In this document: positions 27,591 to 35,797 of the stretch, piece after piece
Position numbering within the stretch: the stretch's first letter is position 1
Layout: each line of letters starts with the position of its first letter
Assembly: GCA_017991675.1 (NCBI GenBank)
Contig: JAGOQB010000001.1
Coordinates: 248,001-312,000, forward strand
Source of the DNA: Phenylobacterium sp.
GTDB lineage: Bacteria > Pseudomonadota > Alphaproteobacteria > Caulobacterales > Caulobacteraceae
Reading direction: 5' to 3'
Length of the DNA stretch: 64,000 bases
Position numbers and translations under genes: made by a program
Notes under the pieces: generated by a model
Database searches by the model: none
What the model saw: the letters and a program-made list of their open reading frames with translations, nothing else
Told to the model about the DNA's origin: nothing

Positions 27591-30257
27591 ATGTGGTTGC
27601 TGCGCGCGGCGCTGGGCGCACTGGCTCTGCTGAGCCTCGCGATCGCGATCGCGCCCGAGCCCCCGGCTGCGCCGATGCTCGGCATGAAGACCGAGGTCAT
27701 CGTCGGAGAGCCGGACACCGTTCCCCTGGCCGGCGCAGTGGTCCTGGACGGCGCGCTCCGGGCCGGCACGCCACGCGACACGGCCCTCTATCGTTCGACA
27801 TCGCCGGCGGGCGTCCGGCCCTTGGCGCTTGAGATGGGGCCCCTGCAGCCCGCCGATTTCGTCGGGGTGACGTACCAGGGCGCGATCCGCGAGTACGAGA
27901 CGCGCAATGCGCTCTACCTGCGTTGCTCGACACACCAGCAGATCAAGCCCATCGCCGGCGGCGCCACGGAGGGAACCTACACCGAGACCATCATTCCCCT
28001 GGGCCGGGCCTGGTGTCCGGGCGGCGAAGTGTTCCTGCGGCTCGTCGGAACGTCCGAGTTCCGGCATGTCGGCGTCGCCCCGCCTTACGAGGTCTCTGCG
28101 CTGAGCTACCTCAAGCAATCCTATCTCGGATACGCCGGCTATCTGCTCTTGGCGTTCGCCGTCGTGTTCGCGGCGTTCTTCACGGGTGGGCTCGCGGCCA
28201 GAGCCACCCGCAGCGGGGTCGATCCGGTGCTCGGCGGCTTCCTTGGCCTCGCCGCCGCATCGCTGGCCATGTTCTATCTCTATGCCTGGACGCCCGCGCC
28301 TCCGTTTAGCGGCCTCGTGCTGGTCGCCGCGGTGGTGGCGATCGCGGTCGGCGCTCACTGGAAGACTCCCGACCTGGCCAGGTCCGTCTGGCGCGCCCAG
28401 AGGGCTCCGGTCTACGCGTGGTTCCTAACAGCCTTCGTGGTGTTCACCGTCCTGCATCTTGGCGCGACCGGATCGGGGGTGTGGGAACCGGCCCGCAGGT
28501 TCGCGCCCGCCGTCTGGTCCTCCGACCACCTGTTGCCGGGGCTGTTCGCCGAGACCGTGCGGCTCGGGACCCATCCGCTGCAGACCCCGCCCGGCGACTG
28601 GTCGCTGAGCGATCGCCCGCCGCTGATGGCGGGCGGCTACCTGCTGTTCGCCGATCTCTTTGCGCTGCTGCAGATGAACAACGACGGGCCACATCTGCAG
28701 CCTGTCGCACTCGGCGTGGGCGGCATAACGCTCTCGGCGCTGTGGGCGGCGGCGTTCTACTGGGCGGTGCGCCGGGCCGCCAAGCTGCCGCCGGCGGTCG
28801 CCGCGACCGGCGTCCTGCTCGTGGCGCTGACCCCGTTCGCGCTGTTCAACACCGGCTACACCTGGCCCAAGCTGATGGGCGCGGCGTTCAGCATCGCCGC
28901 AGCGGGCTACGCCTTCCGGCTCAGGCCCTCGCCGCGCGCCTCGATCGGCGAGACCGCGACGTTCGGCGGCCTCGCCGGCTTCGCCATGCTCTGCCACGCG
29001 GCCTCGTCGTTCTTTCTTGCGCCGGTGGCGCTCGTCTACTTCGTGACCCGCCTGTGGCGCTCGCCCAAGGCGCTGTTGGCCGGCGCCGCGGTCGGCCTGG
29101 CGCTGCTGGCCAGCTGGTCGGCGTACAAGGCCACCGCGTTGCCGAGCCAAGATCCCCTGCTCGGCTACGCCCTGACCGGCGAACTGCAGCTCGCCCCCAC
29201 GCAGTCGCTGCCCGAACGCCTGGCCGCGCGCTACCAGAGCTACACCGCCCAGGAATGGCTCCAGACCAAGGCCGAGATCGCCGCCTATCTGTTCACGCCC
29301 AGCCCGCCTCAGGGTCCCGAGCCGCTGGCGCGTCCCCTCGGCGCCGCCGACACCGACCTGGCCGGAGCGCTGCGGCGCTGGGACTTCTACGCGCTCAGCG
29401 CCGGCAACCTCGCCCTGATGCTGCTCGGCGCGCTGGCGATCTGGAGCGTTGCGCGCCGCCCCCCCGGCCGCGCGCCGCAGGCCGCGATGGCAGGACGGCT
29501 GCTCGTCTCCGTCGCCGGGTGCTACGCGCTGTTCGTTGGCGTCACCTTCCTTGCGCTCTTCCTGCACCAATTCAGCTACGACGCGATTCTGGCGCTCGCC
29601 CTGGCGGGAGTGGTCGCTACCGGCGCAACGCCTTGGGGCGGCAAGGCTCTGACCGCCCTCGCCGCGGCCACGGGGCTTTACACGGGCCTCGTCTGGGTCG
29701 CCGCGCCGCTGGGCGGGCTGATCACCCTGGACCTTGCGGCGTTGGCGACGCTGATCCTGACCGGACTGGGGCTCGTCCTCGCCTGGCGCCGGGTCGGCGC
29801 GGTGTCACGCGGCCGGACAGCCCTCGTCGCGCTCGGCCTCGCCGCGGTCGCCGGAGCCTGCCTCGCGCTTCGGCCGGACGCCGTCGTGCGCCATGCGAGC
29901 CCGCCGGACCTGGCCTACATGTCTCGGATCGCCGCCAATCCGGCGGTGGACCCCGCGCGCTGCCGCGGCAGCCTCGATGGCGTCGTGCAACGCAAGGCCG
30001 GCGGCTGGCGGGTGTTCGGCTGGGCCTGGGACGTTGTCGCCGGGACGCCGGTCAAGGCCATTGCGGTGCTCGACAACGGCTTGATCCTTCGGGCGGCCGT
30101 CGCCGACGATCCCCGCCCCGACGTGCCCGCCGCCCTCCCGACGGTGACCGACGCGAATGTCGGCTGGCGTCTCGATGTCGAGAAACCTCCGCTGCGGCCG
30201 CAGGTGCTGGTCACGCTCGCCGACGGTTCGAACTGCGCGCTCTGGGCCGCGCCCTGA
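27591..30257 (+). CDS. Large polytopic membrane protein, GT-C glycosyltransferase-like
   Basis: The 888-residue protein has a signal-like first span, a periplasmic beta-rich domain (about residues 25-180), then ten or more membrane spans up to about residue 765, and a soluble C-terminal domain with GWRVFGWAWDVV. In the first large loop after the spans begin there are acidic motifs SSDHLLPG (Asp312) and LSDRPPLMAGG (Asp341), similar in place and nature to the catalytic loop of lipid-linked-sugar-dependent GT-C enzymes; GYTWPKLMG follows. I do not recognise a named family. It is 94 bases upstream of, and on the same strand as, a gene set for a decaprenylphosphoryl-pentose-like donor, which suggests it uses such a donor. 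This is inference. Confidence 0.7.
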   Translation: MWLLRAALGALALLSLAIAIAPEPPAAPMLGMKTEVIVGEPDTVPLAGAVVLDGALRAGTPRDTALYRSTSPAGVRPLALEMGPLQPADFVGVTYQGAIREYETRNALYLRCSTHQQIKPIAGGATEGTYTETIIPLGRAWCPGGEVFLRLVGTSEFRHVGVAPPYEVSALSYLKQSYLGYAGYLLLAFAVVFAAFFTGGLAARATRSGVDPVLGGFLGLAAASLAMFYLYAWTPAPPFSGLVLVAAVVAIAVGAHWKTPDLARSVWRAQRAPVYAWFLTAFVVFTVLHLGATGSGVWEPARRFAPAVWSSDHLLPGLFAETVRLGTHPLQTPPGDWSLSDRPPLMAGGYLLFADLFALLQMNNDGPHLQPVALGVGGITLSALWAAAFYWAVRRAAKLPPAVAATGVLLVALTPFALFNTGYTWPKLMGAAFSIAAAGYAFRLRPSPRASIGETATFGGLAGFAMLCHAASSFFLAPVALVYFVTRLWRSPKALLAGAAVGLALLASWSAYKATALPSQDPLLGYALTGELQLAPTQSLPERLAARYQSYTAQEWLQTKAEIAAYLFTPSPPQGPEPLARPLGAADTDLAGALRRWDFYALSAGNLALMLLGALAIWSVARRPPGRAPQAAMAGRLLVSVAGCYALFVGVTFLALFLHQFSYDAILALALAGVVATGATPWGGKALTALAAATGLYTGLVWVAAPLGGLITLDLAALATLILTGLGLVLAWRRVGAVSRGRTALVALGLAAVAGACLALRPDAVVRHASPPDLAYMSRIAANPAVDPARCRGSLDGVVQRKAGGWRVFGWAWDVVAGTPVKAIAVLDNGLILRAAVADDPRPDVPAALPTVTDANVGWRLDVEKPPLRPQVLVTLADGSNCALWAAP

Positions 30258-30351
30258 TGAGCGACAGAATCGTCCCATGCTCCCTGCGCCTGACCGCCAG
30301 GCCTAAACCGGCGCGGTCTGTCGGCGAGCTATTCCAAAAGCGTGTTCTTCC

Positions 30352-31284
30352 ATGATGCAGCGTATCCTCGTCACCGGCGCCGCGGGCCTCGTCGGCCAGA
30401 ACCTGATCGCCCAGCTGGCGCGGACAGGCGAGTTCGACCTGGTGGCCGTCGACAAGCACCCGCAGAACACCACCGTCCTTCAGCGCCTGCACCCGCAGCT
30501 GCAGGTGATCACCGCCGACCTGGCCGAACCTGGCCCTTGGGAAGAAGTCGCCGCCGCCTGCGACGCCGTGGTCATGCTGCAGGCCCAGATCGGCGGGCTC
30601 GATCCGGAGGCGTTCCGCCGCAACAATATCGTCTCGACCGAACGGGTGCTGGCCGCCGCCGCGCGCGGCAAGCGCCCCTATGTCGTCCACATCAGTTCGT
30701 CGGTGGTGAACTCCCAGGCCCGCGACCTCTACACCGAGAGCAAGAAGGCCCAGGAGGCCATCGTGGCGCGGTGCGAGCTGCCGCACGTGATCCTGCGGCC
30801 GACGCTGATGTTCGGCTGGTTCGACCGCAAGCACCTGGGCTGGCTGGCCCGCTTCATGCGCCGCGCGCCGGTGTTTCCGATCCCCGGGGACGGCCGCTAT
30901 CTGCGCCAACCGCTCTACGCCGGGGATTTCGCCTGCATCATCGGAGCCTGCCTGCGCGAGCGTCGGGAGGGGACGTTCAACATCTCCGGCCAGGAGCGGA
31001 TCGACTACATCGACCTCATCCGGCAGATCCGCGACACCGACGGATCGCGGACGCCTATCGTCAGGATTCCGGTCTGGCTTTTCAGTTTCCTGCTGAAGAC
31101 CTACGCGATCTTCGACCGCAATCCGCCGTTCACCACCGCCCAGCTGCAGGCGCTGCGGACCCCCGACGTGTTCGAGGTGATCGACTGGCCGGGCATCTTC
31201 GGCGTGCGGGCCACCCCCTTGCGCGAGGCGCTGAACGCGACCCTGAAGGACCCCGCCTACGCCGATGTCGAGCTGACGTTCTGA
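30352..31284 (+). CDS. NAD-dependent epimerase/dehydratase (extended SDR)
   Basis: The N-terminus QRILVTGAAGLVGQNLIAQLA is the extended-SDR nucleotide-binding motif, and SSSVVNSQARDLYTESKKAQE contains the Y-x-x-x-K catalytic pair (Tyr in LYTESKK). Later, ILRPTLMFGWFDRK and FNISGQE match the family. The 310-residue size fits sugar-nucleotide epimerases, dehydratases or reductases; the specific reaction is not visible. Its stop is two bases before the ATG of the FAD protein, so the two are coupled. It is the first gene of the operon to 36557. Confidence 0.9.
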   Translation: MMQRILVTGAAGLVGQNLIAQLARTGEFDLVAVDKHPQNTTVLQRLHPQLQVITADLAEPGPWEEVAAACDAVVMLQAQIGGLDPEAFRRNNIVSTERVLAAAARGKRPYVVHISSSVVNSQARDLYTESKKAQEAIVARCELPHVILRPTLMFGWFDRKHLGWLARFMRRAPVFPIPGDGRYLRQPLYAGDFACIIGACLRERREGTFNISGQERIDYIDLIRQIRDTDGSRTPIVRIPVWLFSFLLKTYAIFDRNPPFTTAQLQALRTPDVFEVIDWPGIFGVRATPLREALNATLKDPAYADVELTF

Positions 31285-31286
31285 CC

Positions 31287-32582
31287 ATGGCGCAGACCGA
31301 CGACAGACTGCTCGTGATCGGCGCAGGGCCGATGGGGCTGGCCGCCGCCTACTTCGCGGCCAAGGCCGGCTGGAAGGTCGAGGTGCTGGAGGCCGGCGAC
31401 CGGCCCGGCGGCATGGCCGCGCACTTCGACTTCAACGGCCTCTCGCTTGAGCGCTTCTATCACTTCTGCTGCCGCAGCGACGCCGACACCACCGCCCTGC
31501 TGGCCGAGCTCGGCCTGCCGCCGATCCGCTGGGTCCCGACCAGGATGGGCTTCTACGTCGACGGCAAGCTGCACCCGTGGGGCGATCCGATCTCGCTGCT
31601 GACCTTCCCGGGCATGAGCCTGGTCGAGAAGATCCGCTACGGCCTGCAGGCCTATCTCTCGACCAAGCGCTCGGACTGGCGGCGGCTGGACAGGATCAGC
31701 GCCGCGGACTGGTTCCGCGCCTGGTGCGGACCGCGGGTCTACGACAAGCTCTGGCGCCCGCTGTTCGAGCTGAAGTTCTACGAACACGCCGAGAGCATTT
31801 CGGCGGCCTGGGTCTGGCAACGGATCAAGCGGCTCGGCCGCTCGCGCCGCTCGCTGTTCCAGGAGGAGCTGGGCTACATCGAGGGCGGCTCGGAGGCGCT
31901 GGTCGCGGCCCTCACGGCGGCGATCGAAAAGCTAGGCGGCAAGGTCCATCTGTCGACCCCGGCCAGACGCCTGCTGATCGAAGCGGGCCAAGTCCAGGGC
32001 GTCGAAGCCGCGGACGGTCGCCGGTTCGAGGCCAGCCAGGTGATCTCGACGGTCGCCATGCCCTACGCCGCTGCGATGCTGGACGACCATCCGGATCTGG
32101 CTAGCGCCTATTCGCAGTTCGAGAACGTCGGCGTGGTCTGTGTCGTCCACCAGCTGGCAAAGCCGGTCACCGCGAACTTCTGGGTCAACATCTCCGACCC
32201 GGCCATCGGCGCGCCGGGCTTCGTCGAGTTCTCGAACCTCCGCCCGCTCGACCGGCACATCGTCTACGTCCCCTACTACATGCCGACGTCCAACGCCGCG
32301 TTCGGCCGGACCGACGAGGCCTTCATCGATGAAAGTTATGGCTATCTGCAGCGAGTGAACCCGACCCTGGGCGCCTCTGACCGCATCGCCAGCCACGTCG
32401 CGAGGCTGCGCTACGCCCAACCGGTCTGCGACGTCGGCTTCGCCGACAGGATCCCGGATCCGCAGACGCCGGTGGCCGGTCTTCAGATTGCAGACACCTG
32501 CTTCTACTATCCAGAGGATCGCGGCGTGTCCGAGAGCATCGGCTATGCGCGGCGCCTGGTGGAGAGCCTTCCGCGTGCATGA
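31287..32582 (+). CDS. FAD-dependent oxidoreductase, amine oxidase / protoporphyrinogen oxidase-like
   Basis: The N-terminus LLVIGAGPMGLAAAYFAAKAGWKVEVLEA is a dinucleotide-binding FAD site, followed by DRPGGMAAHFDFNGLSLERFYH, typical of the amine-oxidase-like superfamily that includes UDP-galactopyranose mutase-like and desaturase-like proteins. The middle contains LGYIEGGSEALVAALTAAI, and the C-terminal GLQIADTCFYYPEDRGVSESI resembles the superfamily's FAD-binding end. 431 residues. The genes around it act on polyprenyl-linked sugars, so the substrate may be a sugar or lipid-linked sugar, but this cannot be proven from sequence. Confidence 0.85.
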   Translation: MAQTDDRLLVIGAGPMGLAAAYFAAKAGWKVEVLEAGDRPGGMAAHFDFNGLSLERFYHFCCRSDADTTALLAELGLPPIRWVPTRMGFYVDGKLHPWGDPISLLTFPGMSLVEKIRYGLQAYLSTKRSDWRRLDRISAADWFRAWCGPRVYDKLWRPLFELKFYEHAESISAAWVWQRIKRLGRSRRSLFQEELGYIEGGSEALVAALTAAIEKLGGKVHLSTPARRLLIEAGQVQGVEAADGRRFEASQVISTVAMPYAAAMLDDHPDLASAYSQFENVGVVCVVHQLAKPVTANFWVNISDPAIGAPGFVEFSNLRPLDRHIVYVPYYMPTSNAAFGRTDEAFIDESYGYLQRVNPTLGASDRIASHVARLRYAQPVCDVGFADRIPDPQTPVAGLQIADTCFYYPEDRGVSESIGYARRLVESLPRA

Positions 32583-33003
32583 GCGCCTGCGCCCATTGCT
32601 GAGCCGGCAGTTCGCAGCCTTCCTGCTGGTCGGCGGGACCGCGGCCGCGGCCCAATGGCTGAGCAGGTTCGCCTTCAGCCACGCCCTGCCCTATGCGGCC
32701 GCGGTGGTCTGCGCCTACGCGGTCGGCGTGCTGGTCGCCTTTGAACTCAATCGCCGGTTCGTCTTTCCCACCGCGCCGGGCGACCGCCGCGGGCAGTTCA
32801 TGCGCTTCCTGGCGGTCAATGTGGTCTCGTTCGCCGTCGTCTGGCTGGTCTCGATGCTGCTCGGCGAACTGTTGCTGCCGCGATTCATGCCGCGGGTCTG
32901 GGCCGAGGCCGTCGGGCACGGCGTCGGGGTGCTGTCGCCGGCGGTGCTGAGCTTCGCCCTGCACAAGCGCTACACGTTCCGATCCCACGGACCCGCCAAA
33001 TGA
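32575..33003 (+). CDS. GtrA family membrane protein
   Basis: GtrA proteins are small four-span membrane proteins thought to flip or help transfer polyprenyl-phosphate-linked sugars. Spans are at about residues 13-32, 38-57, 75-96 and 107-125. The family ends LSFALHKRYTFRS is present, as is FELNRRFVFPT after the second span. The GTG at 32575 overlaps the FAD protein by eight bases and gives a normal length of 142 residues; upstream in-frame ATGs would add a non-conserved arginine-rich lead. In mycobacteria a GtrA protein (Rv3789) lies beside dprE1, the same context as here. Confidence 0.85.
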   Translation: MHERLRPLLSRQFAAFLLVGGTAAAAQWLSRFAFSHALPYAAAVVCAYAVGVLVAFELNRRFVFPTAPGDRRGQFMRFLAVNVVSFAVVWLVSMLLGELLLPRFMPRVWAEAVGHGVGVLSPAVLSFALHKRYTFRSHGPAK

Positions 33004-34469
33004 CCCTGCAGACGAATGTCGAACGCGGGCCGGGCGCCGTCCCGGTGCTGGTCGTCGACCTGGACGACACGCTGGTGCGCACCGACACCCTGGTCGAACA
33101 GTTCGTGGCCCTGGTGTTCCGCAACCCGTTGGCCGCGCTCATGCTGCTGCCTGTGCTGCTGCGCGGTCGGGCCGCGTTCAAGGCGCGCCTGGCGCAGTTG
33201 CAGCCGCTGGATCCGGCGGCCCTGCCCTATCACGAGCCGCTGCTCGACTTCCTGCGCCAGCAGAAGGCGCGTTCGCGGCCGATCCACCTGGTCACCGCCG
33301 CCCACCAGTCAGTCGCCGACGCCGTGGCCGCCCACTGTGGCCTGTTCGACAGCGCCGAGGGCAGCGACGGCGACCGCAACCTGAAGGGCGTCCACAAGGC
33401 CGAACGGCTGGTCGAGCGCTTTCCCGACGGTTTCGCCTATGCCGGCGACTCCCGCGCCGACTTGAAGGTCTGGGCCAGGGCCCAGGGCGTGGTGCTGGCC
33501 GGCGCAGCCGCCGCCGTCGCCGTGCAGGCGCGCAGGCTGGGCAAGCCGCTGGAGGCCGAGTTCGAGCGCGACCGCCCGAGCCTGAAGACCTGGCGAAAGG
33601 CGCTGCGCCTGCACCAGTGGACGAAGAACCTGCTGGTGTTCCTGCCGCTGCTGCTGTCGCAGAAGTTCACCGATCCGCAGACGGTGATGCTCAGCCTGGC
33701 CGCCTTCGTGGCCATGGGCCTGACCGCCTCGGCGACCTATCTGATCAACGACCTCTCCGACCTGGCTTCGGACCGGCGGCACGCCACCAAGCGGCATCGA
33801 CCGCTCGCGGCCGGGGTGCTGCGCATCGAACATGTCGCGGTGGCCGTGCCGCTGCTGCTGACCGCGGCCGCCGCGTTGGCCCTGGCGACATCGCCGGTCC
33901 TGCTGCTGGGACTGGCCGGCTACGCCGTCCTGACCCTGGCCTACACCTTCCGTCTGAAGCGCCGGGCCATCCTAGATGTCGCGACCCTGGCCTTGCTCTA
34001 CGCCATCCGCATCGCGATCGGCGCAGCGGTGATCGGCACCCCGCAATCGCCGTGGCTGATCACCTTCTCGCTGTTCTTCTTCTTCTCGATGTCGCTGGCC
34101 AAGCGCTACGCCGAGATCCACAACCTGCGGGCCGGCGACGTCTCCCGCCCCCTGCCCGGCCGCGGCTATCGCACCGACGACGGGCCGGCGGTCCTGGCGC
34201 TCGGCGCGGCCTCCAGCGTCGCCTCGGTGCTGATCGTGGTGACCTACCTGATGGAAGAGGCGTTTCCCTCGAACATCTACGCGCAACCCGACTGGCTGTG
34301 GGTCGCCCCGTTGCTGCTGATGATCTGGGTCGCACGGCTGTGGCTGGTCGCCGGCCGCGGCGAGCTGGACGAGGATCCGATCGCCTACGCCATCCGCGAC
34401 CGTTTCAGCTGGAAATTGATGGGCCCGCTGCTCGCAGCCTTCGTGCTGGCGACGATCGCATGGCCCTGA
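33000..34469 (+). CDS. HAD phosphatase-like domain fused to UbiA prenyltransferase (DPPR synthase-like)
   Basis: The first 190 residues have a HAD-type phosphatase start (VLVVDLDDTLVRTDTL) and a later AGDSRADLKVWARA. From residue 200 on, eight or so spans form a UbiA prenyltransferase: LRLHQWTKNLLVFLPL, then NDLSDLASDRRH (first aspartate motif), YTFRLKRRAILDVATLALLYAIR, and MSLAKRYAE. The closest functional match I know is decaprenyl-phosphate phosphoribosyltransferase (Rv3806c, UbiA), the first enzyme for decaprenylphosphoryl-arabinose; the HAD half may remove the 5-phosphate. The gene overlaps GtrA by 4 and the DprE1-like gene by 10 bases. Confidence 0.85.
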   Translation: MTLQTNVERGPGAVPVLVVDLDDTLVRTDTLVEQFVALVFRNPLAALMLLPVLLRGRAAFKARLAQLQPLDPAALPYHEPLLDFLRQQKARSRPIHLVTAAHQSVADAVAAHCGLFDSAEGSDGDRNLKGVHKAERLVERFPDGFAYAGDSRADLKVWARAQGVVLAGAAAAVAVQARRLGKPLEAEFERDRPSLKTWRKALRLHQWTKNLLVFLPLLLSQKFTDPQTVMLSLAAFVAMGLTASATYLINDLSDLASDRRHATKRHRPLAAGVLRIEHVAVAVPLLLTAAAALALATSPVLLLGLAGYAVLTLAYTFRLKRRAILDVATLALLYAIRIAIGAAVIGTPQSPWLITFSLFFFFSMSLAKRYAEIHNLRAGDVSRPLPGRGYRTDDGPAVLALGAASSVASVLIVVTYLMEEAFPSNIYAQPDWLWVAPLLLMIWVARLWLVAGRGELDEDPIAYAIRDRFSWKLMGPLLAAFVLATIAWP

Positions 34470-35797
34470 GCTATCACAGCCAGGTCGTCGAACCCTGGGG
34501 CCGCACCCCGCGCCTGCCCCACCAGGTCGCGCGCCCGCAGCATCAGGACCAGCTGCCCGGGCTGATCGCCGAGGCTGCGGGGAGCAGCAGCCTACTCGCC
34601 GCCGGCCTGCATCGCTCGTATGGCGACAGCGGGCTCAATCCCGACGGCCTGATGATCTCGATGCGCGGGCTCGACCGCTTCATCGCCTTCGATCCGGCGA
34701 CCGGCGTCCTGCGCGCCGAGGCCGGGGTCAGCCTCGATGAGATCCTGCGGATGACCACCCCGCACGGCTGGTTCCTGCCGACCACGCCCGGGACGCGGTT
34801 CGTGACCCTGGGCGGGGCCATCGCCAATGACGTGCACGGCAAGAACCACCATCGCGCCGGCTCGTTCGGGCGGCATGTGCGCCGCATCGGCCTGCTGCGG
34901 TCCGACGCCGGCGGCCTGGAGCTGTCGGCGCAGGATCGGCCCGAGCTGTTCCACGCCACCCTCGGCGGCCTGGGCCTGACCGGCCTGATCGCCTGGGCCG
35001 AGGTCGCCCTGTCGCCGATCCCGAGCACCTACGTCGACGAAGAGACCGTGCCCTTCGCCGACCTGCAGGAATACTTCCGGCTGACCGCCGAAAGCGACGG
35101 CCGCTTCGAGCACGTCTCGTCGTGGATCGACTGCACCGCGGGCGGCGCCGCGCTGGGCCGCGGGGTGATGTACCGCGCCAACTGGTCGGCCGGCGGGCCG
35201 CTGACCCCGCACGCGCCGCGCCAGAAGCTGCAGGTCCCGGTCACCGCGCCGCCGGGCCTGATGAACCGGCTGACGCTGCGCGCCTTCAACGCCGCCTATG
35301 GCGCGATGCAGCGGCTGCGGCGGGGGATCGCCCGCAAGCACTATGGCGGGGCGTTCTATCCGCTCGACGCCATTGGCGGTTGGAACCGCTTCTATGGTCC
35401 GGCGGGCTTCTACCAGCATCAGTTCATGGCCCCGGTGGAAACCCAGCAAGACGCCATGGCCGAAGCGCTGCGGACGCTTTCGGCCGCCGGCCAGGGTTCG
35501 TTCCTGGCCGTGCTCAAGAGCCTGGGCCCGCTGCGGTCGGGCGGCCTCGTCTCGTTCGAGGGCCCCGGCGCCTCGCTGGCCCTGGATTTCCCCAATCGCG
35601 GCGAAGCGACCCTGAAGCTGCTGGAGCGGCTCGACAGCATCGTCGTGGCGGCCGGCGGCAAGGTCTATCCGGCCAAGGACGGGCGCATGTCGGCGGCTAC
35701 GTTCCGCGCCGGCTATCCGCGCTGGCGCGAGCTCGAGGCTCTGCGCGACCCTCTGTTTTCTTCACGTTTCTGGCGACGAGTGACACATGACCAATAA
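34460..35797 (+). CDS. dprE1: DprE1-like FAD oxidase (decaprenylphosphoryl-ribose 2-oxidase family)
   Basis: The 445-residue protein closely follows the mycobacterial DprE1 layout: SYGDSGLN near residue 53, TPGTRFVTLGGAIAND and VHGKNHHRAGSFG for FAD binding, FYPLDAIGGWNRFYGPAGFYQHQF, and the active-site lysine Lys406 in PAKDGR. In DprE1 the residue attacked by benzothiazinones is Cys387 in the segment before V-D-F-P; here the equivalent position is Ala374 (SLALDFP). It would oxidise the ribose C2 hydroxyl of the polyprenyl donor, with the downstream SDR reducing it to arabinose. Symbol assigned by resemblance. Confidence 0.88.
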   Translation: MALSYHSQVVEPWGRTPRLPHQVARPQHQDQLPGLIAEAAGSSSLLAAGLHRSYGDSGLNPDGLMISMRGLDRFIAFDPATGVLRAEAGVSLDEILRMTTPHGWFLPTTPGTRFVTLGGAIANDVHGKNHHRAGSFGRHVRRIGLLRSDAGGLELSAQDRPELFHATLGGLGLTGLIAWAEVALSPIPSTYVDEETVPFADLQEYFRLTAESDGRFEHVSSWIDCTAGGAALGRGVMYRANWSAGGPLTPHAPRQKLQVPVTAPPGLMNRLTLRAFNAAYGAMQRLRRGIARKHYGGAFYPLDAIGGWNRFYGPAGFYQHQFMAPVETQQDAMAEALRTLSAAGQGSFLAVLKSLGPLRSGGLVSFEGPGASLALDFPNRGEATLKLLERLDSIVVAAGGKVYPAKDGRMSAATFRAGYPRWRELEALRDPLFSSRFWRRVTHDQ

